A stretch of 64,000 bases of DNA from a bacterium 1xD8-48 (GTDB lineage: Bacteria > Bacillota > Clostridia > Lachnospirales > Lachnospiraceae): the NCBI GenBank assembly GCA_009917455.1, contig QZDS01000027.1, forward strand, positions 1 to 64,000, written 5' to 3'. Made by a program: the position numbers and the translations under genes. The notes under the pieces are model-generated. The model searched no databases. It worked only from the letters and a program-made list of their open reading frames with translations, and was not told where the DNA came from. Below, piece by piece: positions 1 through 8,487 of this stretch (within the stretch, counting starts at the first letter, position 1; the number at the start of each line of letters is the position of its first letter).

Positions 1-67
1 GCGATGTTAAGATGAGGGGGCTGTTAGACATTTGATTTAACTGCCTATCACCCCATTTCCTGACTAA

Positions 68-499
68 CACCTAAACAATATAACATGGCAGAAAACAAAT
101 CCACCACCAAACTTAGCATGTCGATGCTTTACACATTCTACGGAAACCATTTTATGGGCAAAGAAGAATGAGAAGAAAGCCCGGCATGTTTTTAATTATC
201 ACAAGATGAAAGAAATGAATAATGGCAGGCAGATGAAAGATGTGTGGACAGGAGCGCTAACGAAAATGTCTGAGAAAACAGAAGGAAAGCATCCGACACA
301 GAAGCCGAAATATTTGCTTGAAAAAATTGTATTGGCATCAACGGAGGAAGGGCAGATTATTTTAGACCCTTTCTGCGGCTCCGGTACTACCGGAGTGGAG
401 GCTGTGCGATTTGGCCGGAAGTTTGTTGGAATAGATGTAAATGAAGAATACTTGGAAATATCACGAAAAAGACTGGAGAAGGCAGCAAATGGCAGATAG
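68..499 (+). pseudogene. 5'-truncated DNA methyltransferase of a DpnII-type system (DpnA-like)
   Basis: Remnant of a beta-class DNA adenine methyltransferase. The frame is open from codon 68 to the TAG at 497-499, with an in-frame TAA at 65-67. Protein-like similarity to DpnA-type enzymes starts at once (ITWQKTNPPPNL, then FTHSTETILWAKKN, then KHPTQKP), so homology runs upstream of the first usable ATG at 206. The C-terminal SAM-binding motif DPFCGSGTTG is present. In this class the catalytic DPPY motif lies N-terminal, in the part that is missing, so the product should be inactive. Bases 1-66 show no methyltransferase-like reading. The gene overlaps the endonuclease by 11 bases, the usual close packing of such pairs. 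A frameshift rather than a deletion just upstream is possible but I saw no matching frame. Confidence 0.75.
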
Positions 500-1352
500 A
501 GATTTTGACAAATGGCTGAGTAAGTTCAGAACGAGTATATCAGGTTATGATTACTATATTGACTTTGACAAGGTTGTAAGAAATGTAGAAGAAATCAAGG
601 TGGAGTTGAATATTTTGAACTCATTAATTGGTTCAAGAAACATCGAGGAAGACTTCCAAAGAATTGTGTCCAGATATCCGGAAACATTGCAATGCATCCC
701 ATTGCTTCTTGCAGTGCGAGGTTACAAGATTTATGCACAGGATGAAGAGGGTACATTTTTGTACAATTTCAAAAAGATGAATTACAATGTGGAGCAGTAC
801 AAGGTATTTATGCATAAAACGGGATTGTTTGATATGATTGCAAATCACCTGGTGAATAATCTGGTGGATTATGCTTTGGGAATTGAAACCGGGTTAGATT
901 CTAATGGGCGTAAGAATCGTGGTGGTCATCAGATGGAAGATTTGGTTGAAAAGTACATATTGGCGGCGGGATTTAGAAAGGATGTAAATTACTTTAAGGA
1001 AATGTATTTAAAGGATATCGAAGAAAAATGGAACATTGACCTGTCAGCACTGTCTAATCAGGGAAAAGCTGCAAAGAGATTTGATTTTGTAATCAGGACA
1101 GATAAAATGATCTATGGTATTGAAACAAACTTTTACGGTGGCGGGGGTTCAAAGCTTAATGAAACTGCAAGAAGCTATAAAATGCTTTCTCGGGAGGCGG
1201 ACACTATAGATGGATTTACTTTTGTATGGTTTACAGACGGAATTGGCTGGAGGAATGCAAGAGGTAATTTGAGGGAGACGTTTGAGGCTATGGATAAGAT
1301 TTACAGTATAGATGATATGGAGAATGGGGTTATGGGAAAAGTGTTCATCTAA
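489..1352 (+). CDS. DpnII-family type II restriction endonuclease (GATC)
   Basis: Likely cuts unmethylated GATC. The 287-residue product is about the length of DpnII (288) and resembles it throughout, for example the N-terminal FDKWL, NILNSLIGS, the HLVNNLVDYALG segment, NGRKNRGG and SKLNETARSYKM. The probable catalytic pair is in KRFDFVI (Asp199) and IETNFY (Glu212), as in PD-(D/E)XK-like nucleases. An ATG at 441 is also in frame but would add 16 residues inside the methyltransferase gene; ATG 489 gives an N-terminus that aligns with DpnII. No stop or frameshift is visible, so the gene looks intact although its partner methyltransferase is broken. Low-GC codon use contrasts with the glycan genes downstream, consistent with acquisition. 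Expression is uncertain because the upstream part of the operon is lost. Confidence 0.88.
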   Translation: MADRDFDKWLSKFRTSISGYDYYIDFDKVVRNVEEIKVELNILNSLIGSRNIEEDFQRIVSRYPETLQCIPLLLAVRGYKIYAQDEEGTFLYNFKKMNYNVEQYKVFMHKTGLFDMIANHLVNNLVDYALGIETGLDSNGRKNRGGHQMEDLVEKYILAAGFRKDVNYFKEMYLKDIEEKWNIDLSALSNQGKAAKRFDFVIRTDKMIYGIETNFYGGGGSKLNETARSYKMLSREADTIDGFTFVWFTDGIGWRNARGNLRETFEAMDKIYSIDDMENGVMGKVFI

Positions 1353-1490
1353 CCCCTGCAAATCAAACTCATTGACATAAAGCAAAAAGCGGACAATAGA
1401 CTGCGCATCATTTGGGCGACACCTATAAAATTCCTTGTTACTTTAAATTATAATTAAGCGCGACATATCCGCGTCAGCCCTTCAATCCAC

Positions 1491-1519
1491 TTGAAAAATC
1501 CGAAAGGGAATGATATACT
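1491..1519 (+). promoter_or_regulatory. sigma-A-type promoter for the M60 peptidase operon
   Basis: TTGAAA at 1491-1496, a 17-base spacer, and TATACT at 1514-1519. It lies 135 bases upstream of the peptidase start, leaving a leader with a hairpin at 1568-1599. The rest of the 302-base gap from 1353 holds nothing else that I recognise. Confidence 0.6.
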
Positions 1520-1567
1520 AACGACTGTCAAAACATGAAAAACTGGAATTGTGGCAATGCTTTGCAG

Positions 1568-1599
1568 GTTACTTTTATTGGCATATCAGTAAAAGTAAC
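1568..1599 (+). promoter_or_regulatory. perfect 10-bp inverted repeat in the M60 leader
   Basis: Arms GTTACTTTTA (1568-1577) and TAAAAGTAAC (1590-1599) flank a 12-base loop. There is no T-run after it, so it is not a typical terminator. It could be an operator or an mRNA-stabilising leader hairpin. Confidence 0.45.
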
Positions 1600-1654
1600 T
1601 TTAGCGACGCCTTAAAAAGAATAGAAAGAACAAAAGAAGAGGAGAACAAGACCA

Positions 1655-4600
1655 ATGAAACGGATAACAGCCTGGCTGCTGGCGCTTGGCCTGGTAGTAA
1701 CATGTACTTTTCCGGCCCATGCGGGGGAAATGAAAGATACCGGAAATGGGGTAACCGTATCGCCGACAGCGTCTTCTTTGGGAACACGAACAACGACAAC
1801 GGTGTCAGAAACTGATATGACACCCACGTCATCTCCCGAAAAAACAGAAGGAGAAGGGGTCTTGCCGTCCGCAACTCCGGAAGGGAGCGGGGAACCCGGC
1901 GGCACAGTGACGCCACTGCCCTCTCCCAAAACGACGCCTGTGTCTTATGAAGGGGCATCACCCTCTGCTTCCGCGTCGGCGTCTCCCACATCGTCGGCGG
2001 ATGCCGTACCGTCATCGTCTCCGTCGGGGTCGCCGTCGGTCTCTCCTTCTGCGTCTCCCACCGGTTCGCCGGAGGGGGAAGTTTTGCCGTCGTCTTCAGA
2101 CGGCGGGGACTGGAACAGCGCGAACGCTTCGGATAATCCCAGGGGCGGTGTAGAGGTGATTCTGAGAAACGCGCTTCCGATTGCGCCCAATGCGAAAATC
2201 AACATGGTTGTCACCCTTGATAAGGACGGGAACCGGATTGAAGAGGCAAAGAGCGTTACGCTGGAGAATAATTCGGAAAAGCATCCGGTATTCTATTCCG
2301 GGCTGGAAGCGGGGACTTACCGTCTGGAAGTGTCCGCGCCCGGGTTTGTTACTTATGAACAGTACATAGATGTGGATAAAAATACCAGGACAGTGGAGAT
2401 TCACACCGGGTTTGCGGACTTGCAAAGTGATAAGGCCCGTCCGGGCGTGATGTTTATCGGGGACGTCAACGGAGACGGAAAGATTGATGGTAATGACAGA
2501 CGTGTCATTATTGCCGCTATGAGTAATGGGAATGAGGGTGGAATGACAGACTTGAACGGAGACGGCGTGACCGATATTCTGGATTTGCAGTTTTACGCCG
2601 GCAACCGTTCCATGTCAATGGATGAAAGCCTGAATACCAGCGCGACTCTGGCGGAAAGCGTGTCCCCGGACGCGGTAAAGGTAAATATGAACCCGGACAC
2701 CACGCGGGTGCAGGGGGACGGCGATTTACAGAAGCTTCTGCAGGGTGAGAGCGGCTCCGTCAGGTTTCAGAATGCTCAGGGCGGGGCAATCTCGGAGTCT
2801 GCGCCGGTGGAAATCGGATTTAACCTTCAAAGCAAGGCTCAGGAGGAAAGCGGCCAGGGGACGGCCGTGGAGCAGATTGCCATTACCATGGGGAGCGATA
2901 CCATTGAAAGCGGCGTTGTGCTTGTGGAGGTAGAGGGGAGCGATATCCCCATTGAAAAGGAGATATGGAACGGTCAGATAATGGAGGCGGGCCGGGCTGT
3001 ATCGGAGGAAGGCGGCGTGACACCGGCGTCTTCTGCCAGCGGTCAGGATAATCTTCTGGAAATTAATCTGGGAACAAGCGTTGCCGTAAAAAAAGTTACT
3101 TTTGTAATTAACAAAACAAGCTCCGGCGGTTCTCTGGCCGAAATTTCCCGGGTGGAATTTTTAAATGACATGGAGAAACGCATTCCCGAGCCGGATATGA
3201 ATATTCCGGGGAATTTGTCATATACTGCGGCGGATAAATCCTTTTTCCTGACATGGAACGCGGAGACGAATATTACCGGCTATGAAGTGGAAATCAGCTA
3301 TGGCGGCGATTCGGAAATTGTCCGGGCCGCGTCAAACAGTCTGGAAGTAAAATCTTTCAAAGAAGACAAGCTTAAAAACGGAGAATCCTATCAGGTACGT
3401 GTGCGCTCGGTGAATGGCACATGGGTCAGCCCGTGGAGCGGAGCGGTGTCTGCGACGCCTGTCGTTTCGAAACAGCCCGACGCGCCCGACAATCTGAAAG
3501 CAACAGGCGGATACCGATGCGTGCGCATGAGCTGGAAGAACATGGAGGACACGGATACTTATAATGTATTTTATAAGAAGTCCGGCGACAGCTCCTTTGA
3601 GAAGATAACAGGCATTGCAAAAAATCAATATGAAATTAACGGGCTGGAGGATCAGACATTATACGAGGTATATGTGACAGGCGTAAACAGTCTGGGAGAA
3701 AGCGCGCCTTCCATTCATTCGGAAGCACGGACAAGTATCATTACGCCCGCCGAGATGCCCAATTATAAGCTGATAAATGAATCCAACGGAAAAGGAAAAA
3801 TCAGCGCCCATATTTTAGATGTATCCCACGGAAGGGGCGCCATGGTGGCAAGCCCTCTTGATGCCGGAAAGAAAAGCGCGCTGGGAACGGTGGACAAGGA
3901 TTATGGTTCCTGCTATCAGGTTCTTGACTGGGACGACGGCGCGGCATATGTGGCGCCGAACAAGGGACTGTTGTTTACGCTGGACGATTATTATGAGATG
4001 AGTTACATCACCTTTGCGGAACCCGAGGATATCGCCTCCTATGCCGGCGTGTCGGTTTACTATTATGACAGGGAACATCCGGACGGCACTTACGCAAAGA
4101 ATCCTGTAGTAGTGCAAAGAACGGATGCAAACGGGAGAAAGTATTACCTGATTAAGCTGGCGGAGCCGGTTACGGCAAATAAAATCCGCCTGGGCTTTTC
4201 AAGGGGATACAATCTTTACAATATTACCATCGCCGAAGTGAATTTCTATCATTACGACAGCCTGGAGGACGACATTCTTGCGCTGTATGCGGACGATTTG
4301 CATACCTCCTTAAAGGCGGGAGTGAATGTGGAAACAATCGCCGCGCTGCAGAAGCGTCTGGACACAAAGGACGAAAAGAGCGGGGAATATCATCCGGAAA
4401 GGGATATGCTCCAAAGGGAGCTGGATAATGCAAAGGGGCTTCTGAACACGGAGTTTTCGGATATTATTCAGGTACAGCCGAAAATCACCGCGGCAAAAGA
4501 CAAGCATCTGGGCTTTGGCGGCCTGAACGCATGGCAGCCTTTAGGAGTCACGGCTTACGAAGGAGAGCAGGTTGTTATCTATGTAGGGCATGAAAGCTTA

Positions 4601-7192
4601 AAAACCGGCTCCAATTCCAATCTGAAGCTGATTGCCACGCAGTATCATGCGGAGGCGGGCGCGTTTGCGTCGGAGGTAGCGTCCCTTAAGATTGGACGCA
4701 ATGAAATTACCATACCGGCGATTCAAAGTCTGGCATGCGAGGGCGGCGGGGCGCTTTATGTGCAATATACAGGGAATAATGACAACGACAGGTACGCGGT
4801 GCGTGTAAGCGGCGGGGCAAAAGAGCCGATACTTAATTTGTACGGAGTTTCCGATACGGGAGAGCGTCAGAGACGGATTACCGCATATGTGGAGGAACTG
4901 GAAGCCCATGTGGCCGGACAGAAAGAGCAGCATGTACAGCTCCATGAATCGGCCGGAGAAAACAATAAGGTGAACCGGGAATATGACAGGCAAAACTGTA
5001 TTCTGGGCGCGACGGATATCGTACTGGATAAGATGATGCTGTCCGTTTCGGCGGAGCAGATTCTGGCCGGGCTTGGAAAAGGTTCTTTAGAGGAAAAGGC
5101 GGACAAGCTGAACAGGTCCCTGCATGCAATGGACGAGATGATGGATTTCTTTTACCATCATAAGGGACTTAGCAGCGATGCGGATGCGCCGGCCACCGAC
5201 AGAATGCCGGCCCAGCACCTGAATATCCGGTACATGAGAATGTTTGCAGGCGCGTTTATGTACGCCTCAGGCAATCACATCGGAATTGAGTGGGGGTCTG
5301 TACCGGGACTGTCTTCCAGCCCGTCCGTGACAAAGGATGAGCAGGGCAGGCACATTGACGGATATTATTTTGGCTGGGGAATTTCCCATGAAATCGGCCA
5401 CAATATCAACCAGGGAAGCTACGCTTACGCGGAAGTGACAAACAACTATTTCGCGCAGCTTACTAAATCCACGGACAGCAATGATTCCGTACGCTTTACC
5501 TATGATAATGTTTATAAAAAAGTGACTTCGGGCACAGTGGGAAGAGCTTCCAATGTATTTACGCAGCTTGCCATGTACTGGCAGCTCCATCTGGCCTATG
5601 ACAGAGGCTATAACTACAAAATATACGACAGCTATCAGGCGCAGCACGAAGGGCTGTTCTTTGCCAGGGTGGATACCTACAGCAGAAATACTTCCCTCGC
5701 GCCGGGCGGCCTTAAGCTTGGCGGCGACAGGGACCAGAACATCATGCGTCTTGCCTGCGCGGCGGCGGAAAAGGATTTGACGGAATTTTTCATGCGGTGG
5801 GGCTTTACGCCTGACGCAGAGACGATGAGTTACGCCAGGAATTTCCCGGCGGAGGAGCGGGCGCTGTATTACCTGACGGACGACGCAAGAGTTTATGAAA
5901 TCGAAAACGGCACCTCGGGCTCTATTAAGAATAAAGAAGTGATTGGAGCGGGAAGCACGGCTTCGGCGGGCGGAAGAGAGTCCAATGAAGTCACGCTCTC
6001 CATTGAATGTTCCGCAAACCCGGAAGTGCTTTTGGGATATGAGATTGCCAGATATCACTATGAAGACGGCAAACCCGTGCGAGAGGTGGTAGGATTTTCC
6101 ACGGAGAATACTTATGTGGACCGCGTGTATACCATCAACAACAGGGTGGTAACCTACGAAGTGATTGCGGTGGATAAATTCGGCTATCGCTCTGTGGCCC
6201 GGAAGATTGGCGACGTGAGAATCGCCCATGACGGAAGCCATGACAAGTCGCATTGGACGGTGACCACGAATATGACCTCGGGAGAAGATGAAACAGGAAC
6301 CGCGGAGGAGGAAGACCCTTGCGAGCCCGCGCCCATCCCGGCCATCAACAAAGTGATTGACGGCAGCGAGCGGAGTACCTACGAGGGAAATGCAAAGAGC
6401 GGGGACGCCGCAATTCTACTTCAGTTCCATCAGGTGCTTGAGGTATGCGGGTTAAAATACACCGTGAAATCCGGTACGCCGATTGGCGGCTATATAATTG
6501 AGATAAGTGTTGACGGCGAAAATTGGACTACGGTGAAGACCGGACAGTTTGAGAATAAAAAGGGAAGCCAGACGGTTTACTTTGAAAATGCGGATAAAGA
6601 CCCATGGGTATGTACCTATGACGCCGCTTATGTGAGACTGAAGGCTCCGGGACAGAGTTCCGTCAGCATATCGGAAATTGACGTGTTAGGCCCCTCCGGA
6701 GACAATATTTCCTTCGGGGCAAAGCCGGACAGCATAGAAGGGGCTGTGGGGATACTGCAGGAGGATTACTTCTATGAACGGAGCGGAACGGAAAAGAAAA
6801 TCCCGGCAGGTTCCCTGATATTTACGGGAAGCTACAAAGGAAATCCGGCTTATAACGTGGTGGTAATCTACGATGAGGAAGGCAATATCGTCGGAGGAGT
6901 GGATTCGGAAGGAACGCTTGCGGCGGAGCAGATTATTCTTGCGAAAGTGCCGGAAAACGGGCTTTTGGGAGAGGTAAGCGACGGTATCTGGATTTACTGG
7001 ATTGAGTCTGCGGACGGGCAGGTTCCAGCTTACTCCAGAGTGCGGGCACAGCTTTACCGGGTAGACAACGCGTTGACGAACGAAGGCCAAAGGCTTGTAA
7101 GCGACACACTGCCTCTGCAAATCCCGGAAAAACTGGATAAGATTATCCTGAAACATGATTCGGAAACAGAAGACGGTGCAGCGGCATGGTAA
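1655..7192 (+). CDS. secreted M60-family (mucin-type) metallopeptidase with dockerin, FN3 and discoidin-like domains
   Basis: A 1845-residue exported zinc peptidase, probably cutting O-glycosylated host proteins such as mucins, the known target of M60 enzymes. Residues 1-23 form a signal peptide ending AHA. Residues about 25-150 are Ser/Pro/Thr-rich linker. Residues about 265-318 hold two calcium-loop repeats (GDVNGDGKID and DLNGDGVTD) like a type I dockerin. Two FN3 domains cover about 512-602 and 606-695, followed by a beta-rich F5/8-like domain (about 705-870). The M60 region follows, with HEIGH at 1245-1249 and a downstream Glu1260, fitting HExxH(8-28)E. A discoidin-like binding domain lies at about 1560-1690. 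No LPXTG or membrane anchor is present at the C-terminus, so attachment probably relies on the dockerin. RBS AAGAAGAGGAG precedes ATG 1655. First gene of a three-gene operon. Confidence 0.88.
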   Translation: MKRITAWLLALGLVVTCTFPAHAGEMKDTGNGVTVSPTASSLGTRTTTTVSETDMTPTSSPEKTEGEGVLPSATPEGSGEPGGTVTPLPSPKTTPVSYEGASPSASASASPTSSADAVPSSSPSGSPSVSPSASPTGSPEGEVLPSSSDGGDWNSANASDNPRGGVEVILRNALPIAPNAKINMVVTLDKDGNRIEEAKSVTLENNSEKHPVFYSGLEAGTYRLEVSAPGFVTYEQYIDVDKNTRTVEIHTGFADLQSDKARPGVMFIGDVNGDGKIDGNDRRVIIAAMSNGNEGGMTDLNGDGVTDILDLQFYAGNRSMSMDESLNTSATLAESVSPDAVKVNMNPDTTRVQGDGDLQKLLQGESGSVRFQNAQGGAISESAPVEIGFNLQSKAQEESGQGTAVEQIAITMGSDTIESGVVLVEVEGSDIPIEKEIWNGQIMEAGRAVSEEGGVTPASSASGQDNLLEINLGTSVAVKKVTFVINKTSSGGSLAEISRVEFLNDMEKRIPEPDMNIPGNLSYTAADKSFFLTWNAETNITGYEVEISYGGDSEIVRAASNSLEVKSFKEDKLKNGESYQVRVRSVNGTWVSPWSGAVSATPVVSKQPDAPDNLKATGGYRCVRMSWKNMEDTDTYNVFYKKSGDSSFEKITGIAKNQYEINGLEDQTLYEVYVTGVNSLGESAPSIHSEARTSIITPAEMPNYKLINESNGKGKISAHILDVSHGRGAMVASPLDAGKKSALGTVDKDYGSCYQVLDWDDGAAYVAPNKGLLFTLDDYYEMSYITFAEPEDIASYAGVSVYYYDREHPDGTYAKNPVVVQRTDANGRKYYLIKLAEPVTANKIRLGFSRGYNLYNITIAEVNFYHYDSLEDDILALYADDLHTSLKAGVNVETIAALQKRLDTKDEKSGEYHPERDMLQRELDNAKGLLNTEFSDIIQVQPKITAAKDKHLGFGGLNAWQPLGVTAYEGEQVVIYVGHESLKTGSNSNLKLIATQYHAEAGAFASEVASLKIGRNEITIPAIQSLACEGGGALYVQYTGNNDNDRYAVRVSGGAKEPILNLYGVSDTGERQRRITAYVEELEAHVAGQKEQHVQLHESAGENNKVNREYDRQNCILGATDIVLDKMMLSVSAEQILAGLGKGSLEEKADKLNRSLHAMDEMMDFFYHHKGLSSDADAPATDRMPAQHLNIRYMRMFAGAFMYASGNHIGIEWGSVPGLSSSPSVTKDEQGRHIDGYYFGWGISHEIGHNINQGSYAYAEVTNNYFAQLTKSTDSNDSVRFTYDNVYKKVTSGTVGRASNVFTQLAMYWQLHLAYDRGYNYKIYDSYQAQHEGLFFARVDTYSRNTSLAPGGLKLGGDRDQNIMRLACAAAEKDLTEFFMRWGFTPDAETMSYARNFPAEERALYYLTDDARVYEIENGTSGSIKNKEVIGAGSTASAGGRESNEVTLSIECSANPEVLLGYEIARYHYEDGKPVREVVGFSTENTYVDRVYTINNRVVTYEVIAVDKFGYRSVARKIGDVRIAHDGSHDKSHWTVTTNMTSGEDETGTAEEEDPCEPAPIPAINKVIDGSERSTYEGNAKSGDAAILLQFHQVLEVCGLKYTVKSGTPIGGYIIEISVDGENWTTVKTGQFENKKGSQTVYFENADKDPWVCTYDAAYVRLKAPGQSSVSISEIDVLGPSGDNISFGAKPDSIEGAVGILQEDYFYERSGTEKKIPAGSLIFTGSYKGNPAYNVVVIYDEEGNIVGGVDSEGTLAAEQIILAKVPENGLLGEVSDGIWIYWIESADGQVPAYSRVRAQLYRVDNALTNEGQRLVSDTLPLQIPEKLDKIILKHDSETEDGAAAW

Positions 7193-7209
7193 GCGATGGG
7201 AGATACAAG

Positions 7210-8487
7210 GTGAAAAGAATCTGGAAGAAATTATATTTGGGATTAGCCATATTGGGAATGTTTGTTCCTCTGCAGGTAAATGCAGAGGAACAGGACACAG
7301 TGACCTTGCAGGAAGAGAATTCCAAGGTTGCTGTGTCGCTTGGCATGAGCCATGCAAAGGAAGAGAAAATTTCCACACTTTCGATTTCCCTGAGCGTGGA
7401 TATGGGCGGACAAAACCAGGGAGAGGTTGTCTTTGATTTTGACTCGGGACTGGAAAGCGTAACGGAGCATGATTATATTTATAATGCAAATACGGGGATA
7501 ATGGATATCTATGTATCTTCCCTGAAAAACCAGAGTCTGTTCGGTGACGGGGAACTGCGGCTTGGACATGTGCGGATAGAGCCGGCGGATTCTTCCGCAG
7601 TTCTGCAGGTGGAGGTTGGTTACTGCGACGGCTCTTTTCAGACGGCAAACGCCTCCTATGGAAACAAAACACCTGTTATCTCCTCTCTCCCGGATCCCGT
7701 TCTTCTGCAAATTGGAGCGGTGACTCCTTCACAGCCCGGCGGCAGTTCCGACAGCGGAAGCCAGGGCGGCGGTGAAAGCGGCGGCCAGAACAGCGGAGGA
7801 AACGCAGGTCATGGAAACGACAATATGAGCCAGGGATTGTACGACGAGGAGACACGTTTTACGAATAATCCGGCGGATGCCCAGAACATTTCCTCCACGG
7901 TTGTAAAGGAAAATAATCTGCATCCGGAGCTTGTGGATATGAGTAAAGGGAGCGCCGCCCAAATCGGCAATAAAACCCTGGCGGGAAGCGTCGGGGCCGG
8001 AGCAGGAGCGGCCAAAGGAAGCGGAAAAGTGTCGGTGGTTGCCCCGAAGGAAGGGCCGGACAGCATTGTGGTTAACGGCGGAGCCGGCGGTGCGGCCGGA
8101 GAAGGCGGTGGAGCCGGAGGCGGCGCGGGCGGCGGTGAAGCCGGGATATCCGGCACTTACGGAGAAGGAAGCGGAACGGACGGGGGTTCTTCCCTTTCCG
8201 GTGAAATCAGGCTGGATAAAAAGAACGGCGGCGCGGTAGCTGAAAAAGACAACGCAAAGATGAAATGGATAATCGGAGGCGGTGTGGTGGCGGCTCTTGT
8301 TATTGCGGGAATCGTAATATTTATTCTTGCCGGGAAGCGCTCACGGGGCAGAAAGCATAAGAAACCCGTCAGGAGAAAGAAAAAAAGACCGGACGGAAAA
8401 AAGCGAAACATGGACGGCGCGAGGGCAGAACATCCCGCCGGAAAAAAGAAAACGGTTCATAAAGGAAGCGGGAACAGGAGAAGATAA
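7210..8487 (+). CDS. membrane-anchored surface protein with cohesin-like ectodomain
   Basis: A 425-residue type I membrane protein. The N-terminus is a signal peptide ending VNA. The next roughly 140 residues are beta-rich, with alternating patterns such as STLSISLSVDM, GEVVFDFDSGLESV and GIMDIYVSSL, then GELRLGHVRI; this order resembles cohesin/CBM-fold domains, but the assignment is inference. A long Gly/Ser/Ala-rich spacer follows, then a transmembrane helix at about 353-376 and a very Lys/Arg-rich cytoplasmic tail. I chose GTG 7210 because GGGAG at 7198-7202 is spaced correctly and it gives a compact signal peptide; ATG 7186, overlapping the peptidase stop, is the alternative. Its position directly after a dockerin-bearing peptidase and overlapping the GH42 gene by one base suggests it may tether the peptidase. 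Confidence 0.72.
   Translation: MKRIWKKLYLGLAILGMFVPLQVNAEEQDTVTLQEENSKVAVSLGMSHAKEEKISTLSISLSVDMGGQNQGEVVFDFDSGLESVTEHDYIYNANTGIMDIYVSSLKNQSLFGDGELRLGHVRIEPADSSAVLQVEVGYCDGSFQTANASYGNKTPVISSLPDPVLLQIGAVTPSQPGGSSDSGSQGGGESGGQNSGGNAGHGNDNMSQGLYDEETRFTNNPADAQNISSTVVKENNLHPELVDMSKGSAAQIGNKTLAGSVGAGAGAAKGSGKVSVVAPKEGPDSIVVNGGAGGAAGEGGGAGGGAGGGEAGISGTYGEGSGTDGGSSLSGEIRLDKKNGGAVAEKDNAKMKWIIGGGVVAALVIAGIVIFILAGKRSRGRKHKKPVRRKKKRPDGKKRNMDGARAEHPAGKKKTVHKGSGNRRR

Noticed and set aside
85..171. Short ORF starting MAENKSTTKLSM on the plus strand
   Set aside because: It is the +1-frame reading of the methyltransferase remnant, whose true frame reads ITWQKTNPPPNL and on.
5267..6253. 328-residue minus-strand ORF opposite the M60 peptidase
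   Set aside because: Antisense shadow of a well-supported gene in GC-rich sequence, no RBS and no recognisable domain.
1655..7192. Sortase (LPXTG) anchoring of the M60 peptidase
   Set aside because: The C-terminus has no LPXTG, hydrophobic segment or basic tail.
6686..7672. 328-residue minus-strand ORF across the peptidase/anchor junction
   Set aside because: Shadow frame; Pro/Arg/His-rich without structure, overlapping two coding genes.
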